From NCBI RefSeq assembly GCF_000143415.4, contig NW_003314277.1:1560083-1624082 (forward strand): a stretch of 64,000 bases of DNA. Reading direction: 5' to 3'. The notes under the pieces were generated by a model, which saw only the letters and a list, made by a program, of their open reading frames with translations, made no database searches and was not told the DNA's origin. Below, in pieces: positions 52,570-62,921 of this stretch (its first letter is position 1; each line of letters starts with the position of its first letter). The DNA is from Selaginella moellendorffii. Its lineage: Eukaryota; Streptophyta; Lycopodiopsida; Selaginellales; Selaginellaceae. The position numbers were made by a program, and so were the translations under genes.

Positions 52570-53340
52570 CCCAAGCTTTGGGTGCATCACTTGCTTCAAG
52601 ACCTTGGGGGGAAACACCATGGCCTAACAGCCCAGTATAGGTACCTTTACTCCCCCACTTTTGTCCCAAAGGGAAAGCTCAAACCCCTAGGAAGGAGTGA
52701 GGACCAACGAGCCACAATATACTCAAGTGGGGCACCACTCCACATGAGTCAGGAGCATTGTAGTTGGTTTCCTTTTCGAAAGTGGGAGTTACTTTTGAGC
52801 ACTTCCTTGGGTGGCCCTTTTGGCACCACCTGAGTCCATGTTCACTCCCACCCAAGGCCTCTAAGCCTCAGTCTCAACCTCAAGTCAGTTTGGAAGCACC
52901 ACTGGAAAGTTCTTTTAAAACTACTTCTTGAACCTCATTATCCCTACTATACTTTTGAAACCCTCTACAACCCTAGTTGTGGGATGAAATGCTTTAGGCT
53001 TTCACCCACGACTTGTATTAGTATTCAGACTTAGTGTTAGACTTGATCTTGGACTCGAGATTGGACTCAACCTTAGACTTTGTCTCGGACTCAATCTTGG
53101 ACTCAACCTCAGACCTAACCTCGGACTCAGTTTTGGACTTGATCTCGAACTTGGTCTCAGACCTGATCTCAGATCTTGGACTTGGTCTCGAACTCAATTT
53201 TAAAGTCAGTCTCAAACTCGATCTCGAACTTGGAGTTGGTTTTGGACTCAATCTCAAACTCAATTTTATCCAATGAACTTTTTATCATTCCGATCATGGT
53301 TTCAAAGATCCTTTAGCCTATAACACTTGGGGAGTTGATT
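52570..53340 (-). repeat. Partly decayed LTR fragment with minisatellite (LARD family, reverse orientation)
   Basis: CTACTATACTTTTGAAACC, GGCTTTCACCC and TTGTATTAGTATTCAGACT, then about 240 bp of GGACTYGRTCTCRGA-like units (53034-53276). These correspond in reverse complement to 55010-55520 of the preserved 5' LTR. About half of the cytosines that are intact in the preserved LTR are T here. Confidence 0.75.
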
Positions 53341-53870
53341 CCTTCCAACTCCACCACCCAATGAAGAAATTCGATACCCACATCAAACATCTCTTTTTAA
53401 TCATATGACTTATTCATCATGTCTTTAGGGGCATCCCCCTACTTAGTGGTGTGCTTAAGTCAGCTTCCCCAGAGCCCATGACAATGGGATATAGGTGTCC
53501 TTATACCCCTTACCTCACCACACCATACTATAGGGTTAGGACTTGAACCCAGCCTTGCTTTACTAAAGGGTTGCAACCTCCATAGAATAAATCTACAAAT
53601 TTGACATCCCCATGGGGAGTCAGGCATAGCTAACTATGCCTAGTTGATCTAGCTAACCCGTGCTAATTAGTTTACCTTCAGCATGCCTTCGGGTCCCAAT
53701 ATATAACATTGCTCAATTTCACAAATGGACACTTTAATTGAACTTTATATAAGCACATAAAGTTTTACCTTGCAAAAATTCCTCCACTAAATTTTGCACA
53801 TTCATTAGGTTCTCTTTTAGTTCCCATGTTACTTCACAGTATGGAAATTCTTTCCACTTCATATAGAACC
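53341..53870. other. Decayed repeat sequence
   Basis: TE-derived spacer between the LTR fragment and the gypsy remnant. CCTAGTTGATCTAGCTAACC and similar motifs suggest low-copy satellite or LTR-end sequence. No gene. Confidence 0.4.
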
Positions 53871-53879
53871 CCCTCACCT

Positions 53880-54753
53880 CGCATCTTTGTCACTTGCTCT
53901 TGCTTGCATTGAGGATGGCCTTGACCTCGTATTCCTCTTCCATTGGATAACCTCGGATAAAGGTGTTACTTGGTCCTTGTGAAGCGGATCCTCAAAGTAT
54001 GGCTTGAGTAAGTTCACATGGAACACAAGGTGCATCTTCCCCATCTCTCGAGAAAGTCAGAGGTGGTAAGCCACTTTACGAATTCAAGCCTCAATCTCAT
54101 AAAGCCCCACGAACCTACTTAAAGAATTCAAAATTAGTTTATTTTCATGAACACATGCATTTTACCTTTTGGGCAACTTTTGGCTGATCTCACTTGGTAA
54201 CCTTAGGTTCTTGGTGTTTAGCCACACCTTCTCCCGAGGTTGGAACTCTACGTCTTGCCGCTTCTAGTTCACGTATATGGTTTGTCTTTGTTGAGCTCAT
54301 TCCAAGGAATCCCTCACTAAATTCCAAATGTTGAATCTTTTTACTATGAATACCTCTATTATAAGTAACTCTCCATGATACTCGGCTACGCCGAGTTTAC
54401 AGAACCTTCAATAGCTCGCTCATTGATGACTTTTTATAGACTCACACCAATCCTCGAATGTGGTGAGTTGTTATAGCACATTTCCACAAGTCCCAAATGA
54501 TTTATCTAATCAATCTAGGCTCCAGAGACATAGCATCGCAAATAATCCTCCAACTGCCTTTCACTTTTTTTATTTGTCCATTTGTTAAGAAGTGTTATTG
54601 CCATCAAACTTGACTCAATACTCAATACCTGCTTGTGGATGATAGGCTATGTGAGTTCTCTAGAATTTATTGGTGAAGATCTTATCAATCTGAGATAATT
54701 TCATCTAGCCTTCCCCATATTTGAACCACTTGTTTGAAGAATAGTTTTGCCAC
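53880..54753 (-). mobile_element. Old Ty3/gypsy remnant, 3' part (end of integrase and C-terminal domain)
   Basis: The minus strand, with many stops, reads AYHPQAGIEY (about 54635-54605), then RVPTSGEGVAKHQEPKV, then HLVFHVNLLKPYFEDPLHKD (about 54050-53960). These are the integrase tail, GPF-like region and HxVFHVSxLKxY motif of plant gypsy elements. The other half of this integrase lies at 62362-62640, on the far side of the inserted LARD element. Confidence 0.8.
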
Positions 54754-54758
54754 ACTTT
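54754..54758 (+). repeat. Target-site duplication of the LARD element, left copy
   Basis: ACTTT, identical to 62357-62361. It lies within the integrase reading frame of the older element. Confidence 0.9.
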
Positions 54759-54997
54759 TGTGAGACACAAAATCCCTAGGCCCCAAAGTGGAGCCGGAAG
54801 GGCGCCACGTGGTAGTGGCCGAAGCGAGAGCCAAACGAGCGTAACACGTTTGGACCAAAAGCTCCGACTTGAAAAGTCAAGAGCGGGAGTGGAACTCCCA
54901 ACGAAGTGCTCGAGGAACGAGCACGAAGCGAGCAAAAAGCGAGGCTCCAAAAAGGGACCCAAAAGGACCAACACATGACACGTGGAAGTGTCCGAGA

Positions 54998-55440
54998 TGG
55001 ACCCGAGATGGAGTCCGAGATGGACCTGAGAAGGAGTCCGAGATGGAGTCCGAGAAGGAGTCCGAGATGGAGTCCGAGATGGACCCGAGATGGAGTCCGA
55101 GATGGACCCGAGATGGAGTCCGAGATGGACCCGAGATGGAGTCCGAGAAGGAGTCCGAGATGGACCGAGACGGAGTCCGATATGGAGTCCGAGATGGACC
55201 CAAGATGGGGTCCGAGATGGAGTCCGAGATGGACCGAGACGGAGTCCGATATGGAGTCCGAGATGGACCCGAGATGGGGTCCGAGATGGAGTCCGAGATG
55301 GACCCGAGATGGAGTCCGAGATGGAGTCCGAGATGGAACCGAGACCGAGACCGAGGCTGAGACCGAGACCGAGACCGAGTCCGAGTCCGAAACCGGGACC
55401 GAGACCGAGTCCGAGTCCGAGTTCGAGCCCGAGTCTGAGT
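54998..55440 (+). repeat. Minisatellite in the 5' LTR
   Basis: Tandem GAGTCCGAGATGGA / GACCCGAGATG units, degrading to GACCGAGACCGAG and GTCCGAGTCCGA at the right end. About 440 bp. Each strand is open in several frames, giving spurious Glu/Arg/Ser- or Ser/Arg-rich ORFs. Confidence 0.9.
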
Positions 55441-55485
55441 CCGAATACTAATACAGGCAGTTGGGTGAAAGCCCAAAGCGATCGT

Positions 55486-55512
55486 CCCCCAGGGGGGGGG
55501 GGCTGCGGGGGG
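55486..55512 (+). other. Poly-G run in the 5' LTR
   Basis: An uninterrupted run of about 11-12 G, then CTGC and six more G. The 3' LTR homologue (61357-61382) has about 17 G, so this is length-variable and a G-quadruplex candidate. Confidence 0.75.
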
Positions 55513-56469
55513 TTCCAAAAGTATAGTAGGGAGAGTGTGGGGGTTGGAGCCCAGTGGAGCCAGTTTGGCCAGGAAAGGCCAATTTGGCCCAGGAAGGCCA
55601 GACCCAGTGTTGAGTGATGAGCTGACCACTGGGAAGTCCAAGACTAGAGTGAACACGGACCGACAAGCGGGGTAACTTGGTGAAGTGTTCAAGAGCCGGC
55701 TCTAGTTCCCCCGGGAGATCGACTAGCCGATGCTCCCAGTCCAAGTGTGGGTGGCACTACCTACTTGGATACCTGGTGTGGCTCAACGGAACCCGCTCTA
55801 AGCCCATGGCTAGAGCACCCAAGGGCAGAAGGCGAGGAGAGTACCCAGGTGGCTCGCGTAAGGCCACGGTGTTCCGAAATGTTGTCCCAAAGGCCCAGAC
55901 TGTGGAAAGGAAGAGGAGCAGTCCTCTGGGGTAGTGACCAAGGACACAGTCGTGTGGTGAGGAAGTCCCAGAGGACCGTGGGACTTAGTGGTCAGGCCTG
56001 TGGGTCTCGATCCAGTGGCAGTGTTGGCAAACACGGCCAGGGGCAGAAAGGGACTTAGTGGGGATTGACAGAGGGATATTGGGGAAGGCTATTCCCCTTG
56101 TCGGTGGGCATCCTAAGGATGCTAAGGAGTGGATCTGAGATGACCACTCACGGATGGTTTGCCTAGTCTTGGAGAGCCAAGACGGTGATGTAGGTGGTAT
56201 TGGACTACCAGTGTGGCAAAGGTGATTGGGCATGGCCTTAGCGTAACGGGCTGCTATGTCGGTGGTACCTTTGAGTGTCGGTCATGGGATCGGACACGTG
56301 GAGCACTTGGACCAAGTGCAAATGTTGAGTGGCATGGATGCCATTCGCGGGGCTAGCAAGTCCCAAGTCCGGGATTGGACTCATGGAGGTTGTGAATGAG
56401 ACTCCTCCAAAGTGGTCAGAGGTGTGGTTAAGTGACTAAAGTAGGATGGAAAATTTAGTCGCTTACAAC

Positions 56470-56482
56470 TTAGTATCGGAGC
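56470..56482 (+). promoter_or_regulatory. Primer-binding site of the LARD element
   Basis: TTAGTATCGGAGC resembles the plant initiator-tRNA-Met complementary site TTGGTATCAGAGC with two changes, and lies two bases after the LTR end. Confidence 0.75.
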
Positions 56483-59400
56483 TGTTCCTTAGTCCGACTT
56501 TTATTGGTGCTCAAGTATATCACCACTAGTGTTGGCATCGGAAGGTCCGAGGAGTGGGCCTATCCTTGAGGAGTAGCAAGTCAGGAAGACATGGCTCTCC
56601 ATTACAGTTCATGTGTGAACTTGTAGACGAGGTGGTGGATAGAAAAGGGCCAATAATGGAACGACTTTGGGATCTTGGGAACAGTGCAAGGTTTTCCTCA
56701 TTGAGTTGAGGATGTGATCTGGATGAGCATTTGTCTCAGCAAATTGGCTAAGGTTGTTGTGGTAAACAACTAAAGTTGGGATCACGGGAAAGATAGAGAC
56801 TCCAAAACAATAAAGGAGTCACAAGATTATCCTCATATAGTTGAGGTTGGTGCTCATGAATGTGAGACCAGAGGTAATAACCGTGGGAGGTCAAATACGG
56901 AAGAGGACTCAAGTCCTTGAAATGGTAGCCGGGGCTACCTTTAATAAATGCTGGAACAACCCAAGGAGTTGGGGGGTGTACTTAGAGATGAGTGGTATTC
57001 TCATCGCATGGACAAGTAGTCCTAAGGGGCAAAAGTTGCCCCCAGAGAACAAAATCAAGTGTTGGAGTAACACTTGTGAAAATAGTCCTTTTGAGTAGGA
57101 CAGGAATGCAAGGAGTGTATTCCAGTGAGCTAGTGCCTCACAAGTAGAACCTTAAGGGTCTGTGGATTAACCAAGTCCAAAACTGCTAGATGACTCAAGT
57201 AGAGTCAAGGGATAGTCCTAAAAGGACTGATGGAAGCATTTGGACTGAGGTGTGTTGTACCCCACAAAGGATGGGGGGGGATCATAGGATCCCAGGATGA
57301 GAACAGAGGGTATTTCATCGATGGCAGAATGTGCCATGCTAAAGTTATGGGAAAGGTGTTCCCAGAAGAAAACAACTTTGACACAAAGTTGTGTGTGACC
57401 TCTATGGTGCAGTGCTAACGGATGGTTGGCATGAGAAAAAGCGGTGTTAGTCTTGGCAAAGACTTAGACACGAAGGGACAGTGTCATAGAGGTAGGCTCG
57501 TGGAGCCGATGGTGTGGAGACACCAAATGTGCCAAGGTGTGATACCTTGAGGCTATGTTGGTGGGTTCATGAGAACCCCTTGCCAAAGGAATCCCAATAG
57601 AAATGGGAATGGCATAGCCTAAGCTGCAGAGCATGCAATTGGAGTGTGGTGACCTAGATAATGATGGAGGTGTGAAAGCACCAAGCAATGAGTTGTAGGA
57701 CTTGACAACTATGAGGCAACTAAGCAAGAGGTGCAAAATAACTGGTTAAATGGGTAGAAGGTAGCTACCCAAGACTTCTTAATAGCATAGGGAAGTCAGA
57801 TATACCCTTACGGGGGATAAGTTGCTTGTGTTGCGATATAGTAAGTCAATGTCATAAAAGGAAATACTCATTGTCAAAAAAGCCATCATTGGGACACCCG
57901 AACACTCTAGAACACCAGAAGATGGTGTTTGATGTCGCGAGGGCAATGGGTAAAGCCCAAGGGACTAAGTCCCTAGCGAATGATGGATAGAAGGTGCTAT
58001 CCAAATGTCCAAGGTTGTGGAGACAGGAGAGGACTGTCTACCCGAGTTGGACAAAGCCAAGAATGGAATTTTGGCAAGGTTAGTGATGGGCATGTAAAGG
58101 CCCATAAGCAACAATGTAATCCCAGTATGTGGGATTATAATGTGAGCATACCCGGATTGAGGAACCACTCCCTGGGCTATTGGGTAGATTCATCCCTAAG
58201 AATACTTGCTAAGGCATGATAGAAAGTGCAAAACTATCCTCCTGGTCTGGAGGAGAATGACCGAAGGAAAGGTGTGAAGCCAAAAGCAAGAAGTAAGGGG
58301 ATGGAACCGAACCATAGGAATCGAAGGGCATAACCAAGGTTGGTTATGCCAGCTGGGAGTGGAGAATCAAGTGGGGGCTCGAGGGTGTTGCCGCTAGCAA
58401 CCGTGATGCCATGGAGAGTTTAAAATATGGAATTGTCCATGTTAGACTATGTGGCAATTGGAAAGCTTGCAAAAAGGGAGGCCTTAGCAAGCTAAGGGAC
58501 AGAGTTCCTTCAAGGTTCCCGAAGACGATTCTAGGTAGCTTAGTACTTAGAAAGGCCAAGTGTAAATGGTTCATAGAACGCACGAAATCAGAGTGGCGCA
58601 GCAGAAGCGTGGTCTTGAAGCTTGCCATGAGGCAAGGCTGTCAAGGTTAGGGAAGTAGTTCCCGAGTGTTCAAAGAGAGGGCTTTGAAGGAAAGTCGATG
58701 GTCAAGGACTTTCACGCTTGTGCAAGAACCATGTTACAGTGGTCAGAGGACTTGCCAAGCGAGATTGGCAAGTCAGGGGAACAAATACCCTAGTTGAAGG
58801 TGATAACTTCAAAAAGGGTGGGCCATGGGGCCAAGCATGGAGGAGTCCATGCATGATCACAGGCTTGCCAAGTGAGAGGACTTGGCAGTGCGGGGGAACT
58901 AGGTTCCTAAGTTGTGATCTGTAACGCGCTTTAAATAAAAAGTTGGTGCACCGGCGTGGGGAGTCACGCCTGGCATCTTGGATGATGCCTTCCGTAGATG
59001 CATATACGGAGGTTGGGTTCGAGTCCCGACCCTCTAGTGCTTGGGTTCGAGTCCCAAATCACTAGGGCGTGGTGATGGTTTGGAATATGAGGACACTCAT
59101 ATTTCGGTGGTCATGGACTCTCAGTGGGGAGACTGGTTTGGGCACACTGCCAAGCGAGGGATGCCTCGGAGTCGTGATGCACGGTTAGATTGCTTAGTGT
59201 GAAAGCTCGGCATATCTAACTTGAACCCTTTGGTGCAAGTGGCACCAAGGACGTGGTGAGTGAGATGGGGACACCTAATCTCAGTTGCTATGGACCCTTG
59301 GCCGGAAGGGCTGGCTTGGGCGCACCGCCAAGTGTGGGGGATGCCCCCGGGGTCGTAGTTAACAAGTTAAAGGTCTGGAAGACCTAGTACCTATTGGCAA

Positions 59401-60562
59401 ACCTGTTAAGGTGCCGAGGTGAGATCACTAGGTGATCTTGTGGCTAAATAAGGACAAGGTCCTTGTTTGGGCTAAGGAATAAGGTTCCTAGTTCAAAGTG
59501 TTGATTTGAACTATTGATGATGGTGTGGCTTGGTCAAGGTGACCAAGTGGGAAAAGCACCTTAGGTAAATGAGCTATGTCATTGCGATGGCATAGTGTGT
59601 CCAAGGAAAGTAGTCTCTAAAGAGACCCATGGGAGGGTCACAAAGTTGGGCCATGGATAGAGCCCCCAGCAGAAGATGCTAAAAGAGACTTACTAGGGGT
59701 GAACACCCTAGTCTTGGCAAAGCAGAGCCTTTGCTATGGAATCCAAAGAATACCTTAAGGAGGGAGGTAGAGATTCGATGTTGCTTGGTGCAACAATCAA
59801 CGGATAGGAGCAAAAGATGAGTGGCCAAGATAGGGCCGTGGAATCCCTTGGAAGGAATCCAAGTGACAAAGTTAGGCGAGGAACACTAATGTGTTGGACG
59901 CTAACAAATTGCGGGAAAGGAAGTGTGTTTCCAAGGATGGATTCCGAATTGCTCCGATTTGGCGAAAGTGGAAGCTCCAAGGGAGGGAGCGGTAAGGTAG
60001 CCAAATGATAGGGCCATGGACAGCCCTAGCACAAGGTATGATAAATGGAACTTAGTGCCCAAGGTGGCACGAAATAGAAGAGAGGATGATGGTGCCCTCA
60101 AGTAATGAGCTTCCTAGGATGGGGAAGTGGAGTTGCACAATCTGTGCAATGCAAGGTGTTGGAGACACCTAGGAAATTGACTTCCAAAAGTCAAAAGAGT
60201 AAAAGTTCCAAGGTGCAAACGTTCAATGGATGGAAATTGAGACTACTCGAGAAGGAGTAGTGGGATTGACTTAGAGAAGGGTCTCTAAGAAGTTTAGCGA
60301 GAACTAAACCAATAAAAGGAGAGAACCACTACATGTGGTCCAATCAGTCTCTAAGTTGGAGAGACTACCCTCCTTAGAGGATAGGCAAGGCATGGTGAGC
60401 CTTTGGTGTCAAACCATTGAGACATATGCAAAAGGTATGGTGAGCCTTCAATGTCAAACCATTGACAGATATTGGCTAGGTGCTAAGGATGGAAATGGTA
60501 ACACATGCGAGTGTTACTTTACAAAATGGTTTACCGTTCGATGAGGACATCGAACTTCGTCT
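56483..60562. other. Non-coding interior of the LARD element
   Basis: Four kilobases rich in AAGG/CCAAG words, with no long frame. At 59005-59055 two consecutive GGGTTCGAGTCCC sequences (perfect B-box cores) lie in inverted-repeat contexts. CACCGCCAAG-type and ACTGCCAAG-type modules (about 59110-59160 and 59265-59345) form a diverged tandem repeat of about 180 bp. Confidence 0.6.
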
Positions 60563-60576
60563 AGGGGTGGTGGAGT
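60563..60576 (+). promoter_or_regulatory. Polypurine tract of the LARD element
   Basis: AGGGGTGGTGGAGT directly before the 3' LTR, the priming site for plus-strand synthesis. Confidence 0.8.
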
Positions 60577-62356
60577 TGTGAGACACAAAATCCCTAGGCC
60601 CCAAAGTGGAGCCGGAAGGGCGCCACGTGGTAGTGGCCGAAGCGAGAGCCAAACGAGCGTAACACGTTTGGACCAAAAGCTCCGACTTGAAAAGTCAAGA
60701 GCGGGAGTGGAACTCCCAACAAAGTGCTCGAGGAACGAGCACGAAGCGAGCAAAAAGCGAGGCTCCAAAAAGGGACCCAAAAGGACCAACACATGACACG
60801 TGGAAGTGTCCGAGATGGACCCGAGATGGAGTCCGAGATGGACCCGAGAAGGAGTCCGAGATGGAGTCCGAGAAGGAGTCCGAGATGGAGTCCGAGATGG
60901 ACCCGAGATGGAGTCCGAGATGGACCTGAGATGGAGTCCGAGATGGACCCGAGATGGAGTCCGAGAAGGAGTCCGAGATGGACCGAGATGGAGTCCGAGA
61001 AGGAGTCCGAGATGGACCGAGACGGAGTCCGATATGGAGTCCGAGATGGACCCAAGATGGGGTCCGAGATGGAGTCCGAGATGGACCGAGACGGAGTCCG
61101 ATATGGAGTCCGAGATGGACCCGAGATAGGGTCCGAGATGGAGTCCGAGATGGACCCGAGATGGAGTCCGAGATGGAGTCCGAGATGGAGTCCGAGATGG
61201 AACCAAGACCGAGACCGAGGCTGAGACCGAGACTGAGACCGAGTCCGAGTCCGAAACCGGGACCGAGACCGAGTCCGAGTCCGAGTTCGAGCCCGAGTCC
61301 GAGTCCGAATACTAATACAGGCAGTTGGGTGAAAGCCCAAAGCGTTCTTCCCCCAGGGGGGGGGGGGGGGGGCTGCGGGGGGTTCCAAAAGTATAGTAGG
61401 GAGAGTGTGGGGGTTGGAGCCCAGTGGAGCCAGTTTGGCCAGGAAAGGCCAGTTTGGCCAGGAAAGGCCAGTTTGGCCCAGGAAGGCCAGACCCAGTGTT
61501 GAGTGATGAGCTGACCACTGGGAAGTCCAAGACTAGAGTGAACATGGACCGACAAGCGGGGTAGCTTGGTGAAGTGTTCAAGAGCCGGCTCTAGTTCCCC
61601 CGGGAGATCGACTAGCCGATGCTCCCAGTCCAAGTGTGGGTGGCACTACCTACTTGGATACCTGGTGTGGCTCAACGGAACCCGCTCTAAGCCCATGGCT
61701 AGAGCACCCAAGGGCAGAAGGCGAGGAGAGTACCCAGGTGGCTCGCGTAAGGCCACGGTGTTCCGAAATGTTGTCCCAAAGGCCCAGACTGTGGAAAGGA
61801 AGAGGAGCAGTCCTCTAGGGTAGTGACCAAGGACACAGTTGTGTGGTGAGGAAGTCCCAGAGGACCGTGGGACTTAGTGGTCAGGCCTGTGGGTCTCGAT
61901 CCAGTGGCAGTGTTGGCAAACACGGCCAGGGGCAGAAAGGGACTTAGTGGGGATTGACAGAGGGATATTGGGGAAGGCTATTCCCCTTGTCGGTGGGCAT
62001 CCTAAGGATGCTAAGGAGTGGATCTGAGATGACCACTCACGGATGGTTTGCCTAGTCTTGGAGAGCCAAGACGGTGATGCAGGTGGTATTGGACTACCAG
62101 TGTGGCAAAGGTGATTGGGCATGGCCTTAGCGTAACGGGCTGCTATGTCGGTGGTACCTTTGAGTGTCGGTCATGGGATCGGACACGTGGAGCACTTGGA
62201 CCAAGTGCAAATGTTGAGTGGCATGGATGCCATTCGCGGGGCTAGCAAGTCCCAAGTCCGGGATTGGACTCATGGAGGTTGTGAATGAGACTCCTCCAAA
62301 GTGGTCAGAGGTGTGGTTAAGTGACTAAAGTAGGATGGAAAATTTAGTCGCTTACA
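60577..62356 (+). repeat. 3' LTR of the LARD element
   Basis: 1,780 bp, same ends as the 5' LTR. Its minisatellite (about 60812-61315) is longer, and there is an additional 20-bp GGCCAGTTTGGCCAGGAAA unit near 61440-61475. Confidence 0.93.
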
Positions 62357-62361
62357 ACTTT
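62357..62361 (+). repeat. Target-site duplication, right copy
   Basis: ACTTT, identical to 54754-54758. Confidence 0.9.
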
Positions 62362-62640
62362 CTGCATCCACTTCCGTTGTGGTGGATATGAAATATGCCA
62401 TCTTTGAAAACTGGTCCACCACCATAAATATCACATCAAACCCCTCACTTGGGGGAAGTCTCATAATGAAGTTCATCGTAAGACATTTTCACATATGATC
62501 TGGAATTGGGATGCTTTGTAACAAGCCCCCACTAGCTTTAGTCACGTTTTTGATTTGGTAACATGTTAGACATGTCTTTACATAGTGTTGGATGTCTTTA
62601 GCCATGTCTAGATAATGATACTTTCTCTTGAGTAAGCTTA
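62362..62640 (-). mobile_element. Old Ty3/gypsy remnant, 5' half of the integrase
   Basis: The minus strand reads VKTCLTCYQIKN (zinc-finger CxxC), GGLLQSIPIPDHMWECLTMN, FIMRLPPSEGFDVIFMVVDQ and FSKMAYF, the integrase N-terminus and first catalytic Asp region. The LARD insertion separates it from its 3' half at 53880-54753. Confidence 0.85.
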
Positions 62641-62921
62641 TTGTCTTGGCACTCCGTTATGTCTTGCAAAAGGTTAATCATGACACTCTTCTAAGTTACA
62701 TTCTTTAGCTCATTTTGTGTAACATACACTCTCATTTGTTTATAATAGATGAGTCTATTGCATTTATATAACTTGTCTTTCTATTCCACATGCGGCTCAC
62801 CTCTCTAGTGAGCATTCCACACTTCTTGGTACAACCAGATTTGATCATGGGACCATATAAATCCCAAGCTTTAGGTGCATCACTTGCTTTGGGACCCCAA
62901 AGGGAAACACCGTGACCTAAC
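62641..62921. other. Decayed repeat sequence
   Basis: Upstream gypsy debris. The last ~85 bp (TTGATCATGGGACC to GTGACCTAAC) are shared with 52543-52625. Confidence 0.5.

Larger units (their letters stand above)
54759..56467 (+). repeat. 5' LTR of the LARD element
   Basis: 1,709 bp, TG...CA ends. It contains a GAGTCCGAGATGGA-type minisatellite and a poly-G run. It differs from the 3' LTR by scattered single bases and by minisatellite copy number. Confidence 0.93.
54759..62356 (+). mobile_element. Non-autonomous LTR retrotransposon (LARD type), intact ends
   Basis: A 7.6-kb element with near-identical LTRs (54759-56467, 1,709 bp; 60577-62356, 1,780 bp), both TGTGAGACAC to CTTACA, flanked by the same 5-bp ACTTT. 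A primer-binding site lies 2 nt after the 5' LTR and a purine tract lies directly before the 3' LTR. The 4.1-kb internal region has no frame over about 100 codons on either strand and none of the gag/pol motifs. LTR length differs only through the internal minisatellite. It must be mobilised in trans by an autonomous relative, perhaps the gypsy family into which it inserted. Confidence 0.93.

Noticed and set aside
54906-55692. Long Glu/Arg/Ser-rich or Ser/Arg-rich frames in the LTRs (also 60514-61633)
   Set aside because: They are frames through a GAGTCCGAGATGGA minisatellite, open in several phases on both strands. There is no start context or conserved domain.
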